Part shown: positions 27,718 to 36,170 of the stretch, one piece after another
How the letters are laid out: each line of letters begins with the position of its first letter
Numbering within the stretch: the first letter of the stretch is position 1
Assembly: GCA_958366705.1 (NCBI GenBank)
Contig: CATXCB010000006.1
Span: 1 to 64,000 of the forward strand
Direction: 5' to 3'
Source: an uncultured bacterium
Lineage (GTDB): Bacteria; Cyanobacteriota; Vampirovibrionia; Gastranaerophilales; Gastranaerophilaceae
Length of the DNA stretch: 64,000 nucleotides
Translations under genes and position numbers: made by a program
The notes under the pieces: generated by a model
Told to the model about the DNA's origin: nothing
The model's input: only the letters and a program-made list of their open reading frames with translations
Databases searched by the model: none

Positions 27718-29622
27718 TTAGCTATATTTTACATGAGATGCTCTAAGTGAATTTAGTACTGCAAGTAAAGTAACTCCAACATCAGCAAATACGGCTCCCC
27801 ACATTGTCATAAACCCACAGGCACCTAACAACAGAAATAAAATCTTTATACCTATTGCAAAAATAATATTTTGTTTAACAATTTGCATTGTATTCTTCGC
27901 AATTTTTATACCTGTCGCAACTTTAAACAAATTATCATCCATAATAACAATATCTGCTGCTTCTATAGCTGCATCTGACCCCAAAGCTCCCATAGCAATT
28001 CCCACATCAGCTCTTGTCAAAACCGGAGCATCATTTATCCCATCACCAACAAAAACAACTGAAGTTCCACTCTTTTTTAAAGAAATAACTTCTTCTAACT
28101 TATGAACCTTATCTTCTGGGAAAAGTTGAGCATAAAAATTTTTAATACAAAGCTTATTTGCAGCATCTTTAGTTGCCAACAATGTATCTCCGGTAAGCAT
28201 AATAAGGTTACTTGCGTATTTTTTAATTTCTGAAATTGCAGCTTTTGCTTCTTCTTTTATTTCATCCGAAATGACTATATAACCTATAAATAAACCATCC
28301 CTAGCGCAATAAACAACAGTTCCACTTGTTTCAATTTTTACAAAAGAAATACCAAACTTATTCATGAGTTTTTCGTTGCCGACAAGAATTATATGATTAT
28401 CAATATTTACTTTTATACCATAACCTGCTAGTTCTTCCATTTCTGATAGCTCACTACTTTCAAAAGCTTTACCATAAGCATTTTTTACCGAAACAGCTAT
28501 CGGATGGTTAGAATAACTTTCAGCCATCGCAACAGTATTAAAAAGTTCTTCTTTTGAAATACCATTTTGCGGTACTATTTCAGTTACAACAAAAGTTCCT
28601 TTTGTAAGAGTACCAGTTTTGTCAAAAACAACAGTTTTTGCTTTCGTCAACAATTCTAAATAACTACTGCCTTTTATTAATATCCCTGATTTTGAGGCGG
28701 CTCCGATACCTGCAAAAAAGCTTAATGGAACAGATATAACAAGTGCGCATGGACATGATATAACTAGAAAAGTTAATGCTCTCTCAAACCAAATATTAAA
28801 TTCTAAATTGAAAAATAAAGGAGGAATACTGGCTAACAATAAAGCAAATATTACAACCACAGGAGTATAAATTTTGGCAAATCGTTTTATAAAACTTTCA
28901 GTAACCGCTTTTTTAGAACTTGCATCTTCCACAAGTTTTAAAATTTTTGAAACTGTAGATTCTCCAAATTGTTTTTCAACTTGAATTTTTAAAACCCCAT
29001 CATTATTTATATATCCACTAATTGCCCTATCTCCAAATTTCAACGATTGCGGCTTTGATTCTCCGGTAAGCGCTGAGGTATCAACACTTGCTTTTCCATC
29101 TATAACAACACCATCTAAAGGTATTTTTTCGCCCGCGGTGACAATTATAATATCACCTATCGCAATATTTTCCGGAGATTTTTTAACAAGCTGGCCATCC
29201 ACCTCAACATTTGCATAATCCTGACGAATATCCATCAATGCAGATATAGAATCCCTTGATTTTTCAACAGCCGTATGTTGCAAATATTCACCCAATTGGT
29301 ATAAAATCATTACCATTACAGCTTCAGGATACTCGTTTATACTAAAAGCACCAATGGTTGCAACACTCATCAAAAAATTTTCATCAAAAACCTCACCGTG
29401 CAATATATTTTTCAAAGCATTTAAAAGAATATCACCACCAGCAAGAATATAAGCCGATAAAAATAGAAGAAATTTAAGACTATCAGACATTTCCAGAAAT
29501 AAAGTAAATACTAAAATAATAAAAGCAAAAGATACTCTAAAAATAACAAATAAGTGATTGTCAAATACATGTTCAGGCGTATCAAATGAATTTTTCCTAT
29601 AGACATGGTGATGTTCGCACAT
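27718..29622 (-). CDS. Heavy-metal P1B-type ATPase, zinc/cadmium type
   Basis: The 634-residue protein shows the P1B signatures: the CPC motif (Cys290, Cys292) in SCPCALVISVPLSF, phosphorylation site Asp334 in DKTGTLT, the HP motif in SNHPIAVSVK, and GDGINDAP. The CPCALV-S-P context and the linked SmtB-like regulator suggest export of Zn, Cd or Co. There is no N-terminal heavy-metal-associated ferredoxin-like domain; instead it begins with MCEHHHVYRK, a short Cys/His cluster that could bind metal. AAGGAG precedes the ATG. Its promoter contains two SmtB-type operators. Metal specificity is inferred. Confidence 0.93.
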   Translation of the reverse strand: MCEHHHVYRKNSFDTPEHVFDNHLFVIFRVSFAFIILVFTLFLEMSDSLKFLLFLSAYILAGGDILLNALKNILHGEVFDENFLMSVATIGAFSINEYPEAVMVMILYQLGEYLQHTAVEKSRDSISALMDIRQDYANVEVDGQLVKKSPENIAIGDIIIVTAGEKIPLDGVVIDGKASVDTSALTGESKPQSLKFGDRAISGYINNDGVLKIQVEKQFGESTVSKILKLVEDASSKKAVTESFIKRFAKIYTPVVVIFALLLASIPPLFFNLEFNIWFERALTFLVISCPCALVISVPLSFFAGIGAASKSGILIKGSSYLELLTKAKTVVFDKTGTLTKGTFVVTEIVPQNGISKEELFNTVAMAESYSNHPIAVSVKNAYGKAFESSELSEMEELAGYGIKVNIDNHIILVGNEKLMNKFGISFVKIETSGTVVYCARDGLFIGYIVISDEIKEEAKAAISEIKKYASNLIMLTGDTLLATKDAANKLCIKNFYAQLFPEDKVHKLEEVISLKKSGTSVVFVGDGINDAPVLTRADVGIAMGALGSDAAIEAADIVIMDDNLFKVATGIKIAKNTMQIVKQNIIFAIGIKILFLLLGACGFMTMWGAVFADVGVTLLAVLNSLRASHVKYS

Positions 29623-29639
29623 AATTATCTCCTTATAAT

Positions 29640-29653
29640 TGAACAGTTATTCA
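29640..29653. promoter_or_regulatory. SmtB/ZiaR-type operator 1
   Basis: TGAACAGTTATTCA matches the core of the cyanobacterial SmtB operator as I recall it. It lies in the predicted leader of the P-type ATPase message, just upstream of its ribosome site. Confidence 0.75.
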
Positions 29654-29666
29654 ACTGTATAACTAT

Positions 29667-29696
29667 ATTATAATTGAACATACATTCAACTGTCAA
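29667..29696 (-). promoter_or_regulatory. P-type ATPase promoter enclosing operator 2
   Basis: On the minus strand -35 TTGACA (29691-29696) and -10 TATAAT (29667-29672) are 18 bp apart. The second operator, TGAACATACATTCA (29675-29688), fills the spacer, so a bound ArsR dimer would block polymerase. Confidence 0.75.
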
Positions 29697-29734
29697 CCCT
29701 TAGAGTGAATTTATCTTAATAAACTTAACAACAG

Positions 29735-29763
29735 TTGAACAACCACTCAACATATAGTACAAT
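29735..29763 (+). promoter_or_regulatory. arsR/smtB-type gene promoter with operator 3
   Basis: -35 TTGAAC (29735-29740) and -10 TACAAT (29758-29763) are 17 bp apart. The third operator TGAACAACCACTCA (29736-29749) overlaps the -35 and spacer, indicating autorepression. Confidence 0.72.
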
Positions 29764-29799
29764 AAAAAAGAGACGTATATAGAAGGAGTAATACACCGT

Positions 29800-30153
29800 A
29801 TGGAAACAAAACGCTCTGATTGCGAAGCTATAAACATCGATTTAGTAAAAGACATAAAACCTCAAATGCCTAACACCATTTTACTTTATGAATTATCAGA
29901 TTTTTTTAAAGTTATGGGGGATGGAACACGTATACAATTACTTTGGGCTCTAGATAAAAGTGAAATGTGTGTTGGAGACTTAGCCGTACTTTTAAACATG
30001 ACCAAATCTGCAGTTTCGCATCAACTAAAAACTTTAAGAACAGCAAAACTTGTACGTGCTGAAAAAAAAGGAAAAAACGTATATTATTCACTTAATGATA
30101 GTCATGTTCAAATAATTTTTGAAAAAGCACTCGAACATATATGTGAAGAATAA
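29800..30153 (+). CDS. ArsR/SmtB-family zinc-sensing repressor
   Basis: This is a 117-residue winged-helix metal sensor. The DNA-recognition helix is MTKSAVSHQLKTLR (about 67-80). The alpha-5 zinc site of SmtB is intact: Asp100, His102, His113, Glu116 keep exactly the Asp-x-His-(10)-His-x2-Glu spacing. Cys57 in EMCVGDLA and Cys8 near the N-terminus could also form an alpha-3N-type site, as in ZiaR or CadC. It is divergent from the zinc-type ATPase with three operators between. The expected behaviour is release from DNA on zinc excess, derepressing export. AGAAGGAG precedes the ATG. Which metal it senses in vivo is inferred. Confidence 0.92.
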   Translation: METKRSDCEAINIDLVKDIKPQMPNTILLYELSDFFKVMGDGTRIQLLWALDKSEMCVGDLAVLLNMTKSAVSHQLKTLRTAKLVRAEKKGKNVYYSLNDSHVQIIFEKALEHICEE

Positions 30154-30185
30154 AAAACAGAGCTCGCTAACTAAGCTCTGTTTTT
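30153..30185 (+). terminator. Terminator after the arsR/smtB-type gene
   Basis: Arms AAAAACAGAGCT (30153-30164) and AGCTCTGTTTTT (30174-30185) end in a T run. It overlaps the stop codon of the regulator. Confidence 0.85.
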
Positions 30186-30217
30186 CTAAAACATTTTCTT
30201 AAATTTAATAATATTAT

Positions 30218-30523
30218 TTATATTTTTACCAAAAGAAACTTACTGTCTTTTAAAGCTACAACTTTATGCTCTTCATCTTTTTTAAACATTAAAATTTCAC
30301 CTTTTTCCAATGTAAATTTTTCGGCATCAAAATGCAGCTCAACTTTACCATCTAAGACATAAACCGCAGCATTATTAATTGATGTATGGGTATCAATAAT
30401 TTCATCTTTTTTTATTGCTATTACAGATAAATCACTGCCATTATTTTCCATTAGAACTTCTCTATCAAATTTTTCACCGTCAAGATTTACTATATCTTTA
30501 ACTTTTAATACATTGTAAAACAT
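30218..30523 (-). CDS. Small cupin-domain protein
   Basis: This 101-residue single-cupin protein has two beta-barrel motifs: TSINNAAVYVLDGKVELHF and LEKGEILMFKKDEEHKV. The usual G(X)5HXH metal motif is only partly present: His occurs in DTHTS and EEHKV, so metal binding is possible but uncertain. The ATG at 30523 has AGGAG before it; a longer frame reaches 30568. It is convergent with the metal regulator, separated by its terminator. Substrate or ligand unknown. Confidence 0.8.
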   Translation of the reverse strand: MFYNVLKVKDIVNLDGEKFDREVLMENNGSDLSVIAIKKDEIIDTHTSINNAAVYVLDGKVELHFDAEKFTLEKGEILMFKKDEEHKVVALKDSKFLLVKI

Positions 30524-30724
30524 ACAAGCTCCTTTCTTTTTTATGTAAAACAAACACATTAAAAACAATTCCAGAAAAATTTACATCCTCCTAATATTTA
30601 TATTTTATATACGCTAAAAGTTAGTTAACATGGAACAAATACAACCAAAAAATCTATAAATTTATACTTGCAGATAATATTGTTTTAATTATAATAAACA
30701 AGAAAGAAATATAAGGAGTTCTAT

Positions 30725-31366
30725 ATGAAAAATTTTATCTTACTTTTTGCAATCGTATTATCTATCAATACAGCTTTTGCGTACAACTACAATCATGAAA
30801 TGATAAACAATGCAGTAAATGAAGACCAGAAAATTGAATATAACCAAACCGAAAAAATATGGATTAAAACTGATTCTGAAACTCCTGAAGCATTCACAAA
30901 ACATCAGACCTCAGGGACAGGAGGCTTTTCGGAATACGAACGGAATAAAAACATGTTTGAGACCTGTACAACATATGAATTTTTATACAAAAATCAGTTA
31001 ATCGGCTACAATACACATACTTTAAAATTTTATAAATTTGACTTTGAAAACGAAAAATTCAACAAAACAGAACTAAGCGAAAGCCAAATAAAAGAACTAT
31101 TCCCCGACGTTGAAATAGTTAAAATTTCTCAGTTTAAAGATAACAAAATTACTCTCAATAAACCATGGTTTAAAAAGAAAACATTTTTAATTGTAAATGA
31201 TACAGATAACGATTTCTACAAATACCAGTTTGAACACTACGAAAAAACAGATGAATTAATTCGCGGATTAATAGAAGTTGATAGACCCAGAACGTTTATA
31301 TTCTCGCATTTTGGAAGTCGTGACAAATTATTCCCAATATTAAAAATAACAGTAAAAAATAAATAA
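30725..31366 (+). CDS. Secreted protein of unknown function
   Basis: The 213-residue protein starts with a clear signal peptide (MKNFILLFAIVLSINTAFA) and has no further membrane segment, so it is periplasmic or exported. I recognise no family. The mature part is rich in Lys, Glu, Phe and Asn, with a middle section NTHTLKFYKFDFENEKF and a C-terminal RPRTFIFSHFGSRDKLFPIL. A good ribosome site (AAGGAG) precedes the ATG, and a hairpin terminator follows. It is monocistronic. Confidence 0.75.
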   Translation: MKNFILLFAIVLSINTAFAYNYNHEMINNAVNEDQKIEYNQTEKIWIKTDSETPEAFTKHQTSGTGGFSEYERNKNMFETCTTYEFLYKNQLIGYNTHTLKFYKFDFENEKFNKTELSESQIKELFPDVEIVKISQFKDNKITLNKPWFKKKTFLIVNDTDNDFYKYQFEHYEKTDELIRGLIEVDRPRTFIFSHFGSRDKLFPILKITVKNK

Positions 31367-31381
31367 ATAAATAAACTTCAG

Positions 31382-31411
31382 ACAACCGATGATACAAAAA
31401 TCTTCGGTTGT
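31382..31411 (+). terminator. Terminator hairpin
   Basis: Arms ACAACCGA (31382-31389) and TCGGTTGT (31404-31411) are followed by TTTATTT. It ends the secreted protein gene. Confidence 0.75.
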
Positions 31412-31495
31412 TTTATTTATAGATTAAAATATTTATAGCAAATTATATTTTGTTTATGTTTTAATACTCTAGTATAAAAGAAATAGGGACATAAA

Positions 31496-31909
31496 ATGCT
31501 AAAAATATCAAACGTAATTAACAAAACAATGGGTTTTAAACCGTACAAGATTGGAAATAAAACAGGATGGACAAAAGAAGAACAACTTCTCAACGGCTCC
31601 AAAAATATTTATAAACATTTACCAACTGGAACTGTCATAAAACAAAGGGTAAATACCAAAGGTGAACCCATTACAAAAAAGATATTAAAACATGATGGAA
31701 CAGAAATCCTGGCATATCGACTTAAAGATAACACTCGAACAATGATATACCTGAGAAAACCGGACAAAACCGGAATCATTGCAAAAACAAATGAATATTT
31801 TGACCACAAAAAGCAAAAATATATGGCTGCAATATTCAGAGAAAGCCACTTAAAAAAACATATATTTAGCCCTTTACAAAAACTAAAAATAAAATTAGGA
31901 ATAAGCTAA
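31496..31909 (+). CDS. Unknown small basic protein
   Basis: This 137-residue, Lys-rich soluble protein is without signal peptide or membrane segment. I recognise no family. The middle shows a possible beta-meander: TGTVIKQRVNTKGEPITKKILKHDGTEI then TRTMIYLRKPDKTGIIAKT, repeating a strand-turn-strand pattern with xDGT or xDKT turns, like the beta repeats of some cell-surface proteins. AGGGA precedes the ATG. It is followed 66 bases later by another unknown gene. Confidence 0.62.
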   Translation: MLKISNVINKTMGFKPYKIGNKTGWTKEEQLLNGSKNIYKHLPTGTVIKQRVNTKGEPITKKILKHDGTEILAYRLKDNTRTMIYLRKPDKTGIIAKTNEYFDHKKQKYMAAIFRESHLKKHIFSPLQKLKIKLGIS

Positions 31910-31975
31910 CAGTTAACTTAAAAACTATTTTAAAAACTGTTAAATTTGCATTTTTTTATAAATTTTGAATATTAT

Positions 31976-32650
31976 ATGTACGAAATATCATTTAAGGCTA
32001 ATATAAATACTAATCTTGCTAAAATACAAACTGAACGAATGTTCGATAAATTTTTTGTACAGCAAGTTAATAGGCAAAATTTAGATAAAGTTATTCAAAA
32101 AGTTGATTCCCTGGCAGAAATGAAAGAAAATTCCAGTGTACAAATCACACCTCGCCTGGATAATAATATGTTAAATCTAATTTGCAAAGTCAATGATGAT
32201 ATGTCAATAGTTAAAACAACAATAAAAGAACGCTCTGGAAGGAAATTAGCACAAGATTCAAATTTTGCTGAAAGATTTGTACAAAACATAGCTAAAGCCA
32301 TTAGAAATGTTGATAAAACAAAAAAATGTTGCTTAGAAGTAAATAATTTTATAAAAAACTCACAAACTATAAAAGATGAAGAATTCATCTGTAATTTACC
32401 CCGTAATGTTTTAAACAGCCTTGATAACAACATAGACCCTACAAAACGGCTAATATCTATTTTAAAACGGATAGAAGTAGAATACCCTGATGAACAAAAT
32501 TATATATCAATAAAAAACTTTGCAAATAGAGGCGGACGCGATAAGCAAAGGAGAATTTATACTTACTTTTGCATCCGTAATGAACAAATAGAAAAAAAAA
32601 TTCCTATAAATTACATTATGAAAGACCCAATAGATAATTTATTTTTATAA
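31976..32650 (+). CDS. Unknown protein with ISFKA-type N-terminus
   Basis: The 224-residue soluble protein is not recognised. The ATG at 31976 is preferred over 31946 because the protein then begins MYEISFKANI, the kind of N-terminal phrase also seen (INFTSY) in the GNAT protein at 24396. Neither start has a good ribosome site. The sequence is mostly alpha-helical and mixed-charge, with a helix-rich N-terminal half and a C-terminal RGGRDKQRRIYTYFCIRN segment. Function cannot be inferred. Confidence 0.58.
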   Translation: MYEISFKANINTNLAKIQTERMFDKFFVQQVNRQNLDKVIQKVDSLAEMKENSSVQITPRLDNNMLNLICKVNDDMSIVKTTIKERSGRKLAQDSNFAERFVQNIAKAIRNVDKTKKCCLEVNNFIKNSQTIKDEEFICNLPRNVLNSLDNNIDPTKRLISILKRIEVEYPDEQNYISIKNFANRGGRDKQRRIYTYFCIRNEQIEKKIPINYIMKDPIDNLFL

Positions 32651-32882
32651 TTCTGCTCTGTTGGTTTAAAATACCTGCCCACAACAAAATAACTTATTTC
32701 AAATCTTCAAAATTACCGTTTTCAATTGTATTAATTTACATATGATTTAATCACTTCTAACCACCATAAGCTAGCTGGCTTACCCAACATTACTAGCAAT
32801 AGCAAAAATATACTTTGGACCAAACTAAACACAAAAGAGTACAAAAAGACAACATCAATAAATAAAATATATCTATTAATTA

Positions 32883-32910
32883 AAAAGAACCTTGTCCCCA
32901 AGGTTCTTTT
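32883..32910 (-). terminator. Terminator of tRNA-Ser(GGA)
   Basis: Perfect 12-base arms AAAAGAACCTTG (32883-32894) and CAAGGTTCTTTT (32899-32910) close a four-base loop. It follows the tRNA on the minus strand and ends in a T run. Confidence 0.88.
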
Positions 32911-32914
32911 AATT

Positions 32915-33001
32915 CGGAGAAGGCGGGATTCGAACCCGCGGTGAAATCGCTCCCACACAGACTTTCCAAGTCTGCACCTTAAGCCTCTCGGACACCTCTC
33001 C
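32915..33001 (-). tRNA. tRNA-Ser(GGA)
   Basis: Minus-strand reading begins GGAGAGGTGTCCGAGAGG. The anticodon arm is CAGACTTGGAAAGTCTG (anticodon GGA), followed by a long variable arm, a T arm GGGTTCGAATCCC, and an acceptor ending CTTCTCC plus discriminator G. The CCA tail is not encoded. The type II shape and anticodon give serine. A terminator follows four bases after the 3' end. Confidence 0.97.
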
Positions 33002-33025
33002 AAAACAGCTATTCATGCTTACATA

Positions 33026-33229
33026 CTAATTATCTTTTAAATGTTGCATTTCGTCAAGTTCTAATAATTCTTGCTGATAATATTCTTCCGTTCTTTCTAT
33101 ATTATAAATTTTTGCATCTGCAAGTTTTGCAAGTACTTTAGCATAGTCTGTACATCTTTTTCCTTTGATGCCTTCTGTTTCCATTTGTATTGTTCCGTCA
33201 GGAAACAATCTTATTTTCATTTTTCCCAT
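33026..33229 (-). CDS. DUF2997 protein
   Basis: The 67-residue protein matches DUF2997: a short beta-rich N-terminus KIRLFPDGTIQMETEGIKGKRC followed by a helix TDYAKVLAKLADA. Biochemical function is unknown. Genes of this family occur, to my recollection, beside Ycf35 (DUF1257)-type and AAA ATPase genes in cyanobacteria, which is the arrangement here. The conserved turn and Cys could suit a small binding module. AGGAG lies before the ATG. It is last of five genes in an operon; the preceding stop is nine bases upstream. Confidence 0.85.
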   Translation of the reverse strand: MGKMKIRLFPDGTIQMETEGIKGKRCTDYAKVLAKLADAKIYNIERTEEYYQQELLELDEMQHLKDN

Positions 33230-33238
33230 CCTGCACTC

Positions 33239-34504
33239 CTACACATCAATTGTCAAAACAATCGAATTATCTTCCAATACAGATTCACTTTCCAGACGCA
33301 AATTTTCATCCTCAAGGCGCTCTTTTATTTTATTATAAGTCATTTCCTGAATATTCAATCCGTATTCTTCATTAAGATCATTTATAACATCTTCACATTC
33401 TCCTTTATTGGAGACCTGAGTAATATCCAGAGTATAAGCACCTGTTCCGTCTTTTTTGTGGTATATCATCTCCATACCAAATAATTTACACGTAATTTCA
33501 TCATTTGATTCTACAAGTTCTTCTGCTCCATGTTCAATTAAAGTATTCAAAAGCATACCTTTATCTGTATAGTTAGTATTATAAGTATACACAATTGTAG
33601 ATTGATCATTTATTAATCTTAAATCTCTGGCTGCAGCAATATTCAATTTTCTGAAAATAATTTCCGCTTCTTTATTTATTGCGGCATTATTTTGTCCTGA
33701 AAATTCAGCTGTATAAAAACCATCTTTCAATACCCAATTCAATGTAGCATCACTATTTTTTAATGGAGTTTGCGAATTTCCCTCATAATACAGATAATTA
33801 GCTTTTCTTAAAAGTTGTTTCAATTCTTTAGGCTGGATATTGGTTCGAATTTTTAAATTTTTCAAATGACCGTAAGTCACATTTGTACCTTGATAATCAC
33901 CCGTCATACCTATATTCAAAATTGTAACTTTTTGCTCAACTTCCAGTAAAAAATCAGTTTCGTTAACCGGTTTATAATATTTTACATTCTGCCCCTCAAC
34001 TTCTGCAATAATCTCAGTATCAGATGTAGAGTATATGTGTTTGGCATTTTCTTTTTTTAATTGTGCATAAATATCTTTAAGACTTGTATAAGATGTTTCG
34101 TAATTAAAATAAAAATACTCATTTGAATCCAGCAAACGAACATTTCGCTGCGCAATCCCATCCAAATTTTGGAAAAGTTCTTCTCCGGCTTTTTGTAAAG
34201 ATTGCGAATCAGCACAACCAAACAAATTAGCTGCACAATATTTTCCTTTAGTCTGCCAGCAAACATTCAAACCGTTTTCAAACTCAAAGATATCCGGTTT
34301 TAATTCTCTACCTGAAGTTTGAGCCATAAAACCTTTCATCTCAGAATACTCTAGATTTGTCAATACAACAATCGAGCGTAAATTTTTATTAGCAATTGCG
34401 GCATTTACAACTGTGTCATCAGATGCACGTCTCAATTTTTCATTCTTGGCTTCTTCTGGACTAATTAAAAAAGCCATTGGATAAGCCATTAAAGTAATTG
34501 ACAC
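33239..34504 (-). CDS. Ycf35/DUF1257-like protein with internal duplication
   Basis: The 421-residue protein has no signal peptide. The C-terminal part (about 375-421, YGLNIQEMTYNKIKERL...VLEDNSIVLTI) resembles the end of Ycf35/DUF1257 proteins. Residues about 78-191 and 253-364 are two diverged copies of one domain. Compare AGEELFQNLDGIAQRNVRLL with KEAEIIFRKLNIAAARDLRL, NYETSYTSLKDI with YNTNYTDKGMLL, and the ends FLLEVEQ and YTLDITQ. The start is GTG at 34504 with AAGGAAGG ten bases before; ATG at 34489 is an alternative. It lies between the AAA ATPase and DUF2997 genes. Function unknown; the DUF1257 link is only moderate. Confidence 0.72.
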   Translation of the reverse strand: MSITLMAYPMAFLISPEEAKNEKLRRASDDTVVNAAIANKNLRSIVVLTNLEYSEMKGFMAQTSGRELKPDIFEFENGLNVCWQTKGKYCAANLFGCADSQSLQKAGEELFQNLDGIAQRNVRLLDSNEYFYFNYETSYTSLKDIYAQLKKENAKHIYSTSDTEIIAEVEGQNVKYYKPVNETDFLLEVEQKVTILNIGMTGDYQGTNVTYGHLKNLKIRTNIQPKELKQLLRKANYLYYEGNSQTPLKNSDATLNWVLKDGFYTAEFSGQNNAAINKEAEIIFRKLNIAAARDLRLINDQSTIVYTYNTNYTDKGMLLNTLIEHGAEELVESNDEITCKLFGMEMIYHKKDGTGAYTLDITQVSNKGECEDVINDLNEEYGLNIQEMTYNKIKERLEDENLRLESESVLEDNSIVLTIDV

Positions 34505-34525
34505 AATTAATCAACCTTCCTTTCT

Positions 34526-36148
34526 TTATACATCCAATGCCCTGCCGCCTCGGGAGGAGTTAACATCATCATCCTCATTCTCAGACTTCGCATATTCAAC
34601 CATATCATCTTTTTTAGTTGCAGCTACAGCCCTGATATTTGCCCACTGACGCAATGATAATATTTGTTCTTTTTGAGTTACAGATAAAGGAACAACATTT
34701 TTTATAGTATTTGTCAAATCAGAAAATTCAAGAGGTCTATTGTTAAAAAATGCTTCATACAATGCAGTAATAACAACTTGTTCAATTTCTGCACCTACAA
34801 AACCTTCAGTCATTTGAGCCAATTGTTTATACAAATCATCATTGACTTCTAACTTACTGGCTACATCTTTATCTTTAAGTCTTTTTGATAAATGCAGCTT
34901 AAAAATTTCCTGTCGTTCTCTTTGAGTTGGCAAATCAACAAAGAATATCTCGTCAAAACGACCTTTTCTAAGCAATTCTGCAGGGAGACTGCTAATATTA
35001 TTAGCAGTCGCAATAACAAAGACAGGAGCAGTTTTTTCCTGCATCCAGGTCAAAAAGGTACCAAAAATTCTTGAAGAAGTACCACTGTCTCCATTAGAAT
35101 TCAAACCGCTTAAACTTTTTTCAATTTCATCTACCCATAAAATAGATGGAGCAACGGCCTCAGCTGTTTTAATTGCTTTTCGCATGTTTTCTTCGGAACT
35201 TCCGACGATACCTGAAAAAATCTTGCCAAAATCCAACTTTAGTAGCGGTAACTGCCAAGCAGCACTCATAGCTTTAGCAGTCAAACTTTTTCCACAGCCC
35301 GGAACCCCTGTAATAAGGACCCCTTTTGGTGCTGGCAGACAATATTTTTTAGCGGATTCTGACCAAGAATTATTTCTTTTACGGAGCCAGTTTTTTAGAT
35401 TTTCCAGCCCACCTACATCGGCAATTTTAATATCTGTATTTATAAACTCAAGAATGCCTGTTTTTTTAATAACTTGCATTTTTTCACTCAAAATTGTACT
35501 TAAATCTTCACCATCTATTTTTCCATCATTAACCATTGCAAGGGCAAAAGCATTCTCAGCTTCCTGCAAAGTCAACCCCAGGGCAGCTTTACATATTCTT
35601 TCTTTGCCGTTTTCATCAAGTTTTGAAGTATCAATCTGCTTATTTTGAGTAATCATTTTATCAAATTTCGATTTTATTTCTTCTAGCGATGGAAGCGGCA
35701 TATCAACAATAGTAATTTCTTTTTGCATAGTTTCAGGAATCAACAATTCTGAGGCTATGAAAATTACATTTTTGCGATATTTACTTGTTTTAAGATTTCC
35801 AATATTATCTCTGAGTCGTCTTACTACATTATAATCAACCTGCCTGCCTTTGACTCCAAAATAGACATGAAAGTCACACATTACAAACACCGCATTTTTA
35901 TTACATTCTTTAATAAAATCGATAGCTTTATCAGGGCTATTTGTACCATCAATTTTTTGTCCGTTCAGCACAAAACCGTTTGTTTGAGTCCAGACATAAA
36001 CATCCCGCGGAATCCTTATCAATTTTTCAGAACTTGCAATTTTCTTTACTAAACTGACGGCACGTTCTTCTTCCCAGGTAGTTATATAAATATATGGAAA
36101 GCGTGCCCTAAAAAGCATTGATAACTGTGTAACAATTTTATTATCCAT
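34526..36148 (-). CDS. ycf46: Ycf46-type AAA+ ATPase
   Basis: The 540-residue protein has the Ycf46 layout: an N-terminal domain of about 230 residues beginning with RARFPYIYITTWEEERA, then one AAA+ module. Walker A is GVPGCGKS (281-288), Walker B is SILWVDEIEKSLSG, sensor FVIATANNISSLPAELLRKGRFDE contains the arginine fingers, and a C-terminal helical lid follows. Ycf46 occurs in cyanobacteria and some plastids; its cyanobacterial form has been linked, as I recall, to inorganic-carbon use, but its activity is not known. GAGGA precedes the ATG. Here it sits between an NrdG-like radical SAM protein and a Ycf35-like protein. Family call is good. Confidence 0.9.
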   Translation of the reverse strand: MDNKIVTQLSMLFRARFPYIYITTWEEERAVSLVKKIASSEKLIRIPRDVYVWTQTNGFVLNGQKIDGTNSPDKAIDFIKECNKNAVFVMCDFHVYFGVKGRQVDYNVVRRLRDNIGNLKTSKYRKNVIFIASELLIPETMQKEITIVDMPLPSLEEIKSKFDKMITQNKQIDTSKLDENGKERICKAALGLTLQEAENAFALAMVNDGKIDGEDLSTILSEKMQVIKKTGILEFINTDIKIADVGGLENLKNWLRKRNNSWSESAKKYCLPAPKGVLITGVPGCGKSLTAKAMSAAWQLPLLKLDFGKIFSGIVGSSEENMRKAIKTAEAVAPSILWVDEIEKSLSGLNSNGDSGTSSRIFGTFLTWMQEKTAPVFVIATANNISSLPAELLRKGRFDEIFFVDLPTQRERQEIFKLHLSKRLKDKDVASKLEVNDDLYKQLAQMTEGFVGAEIEQVVITALYEAFFNNRPLEFSDLTNTIKNVVPLSVTQKEQILSLRQWANIRAVAATKKDDMVEYAKSENEDDDVNSSRGGRALDV

Positions 36149-36170
36149 CTATTTTTCCTCGTTATGCTTA

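Noticed and set aside
32731..33003. 90-codon minus-strand frame covering tRNA-Ser(GGA)
   Set aside because: It reads through the tRNA and its terminator; the N-terminal part is simply translated tRNA.
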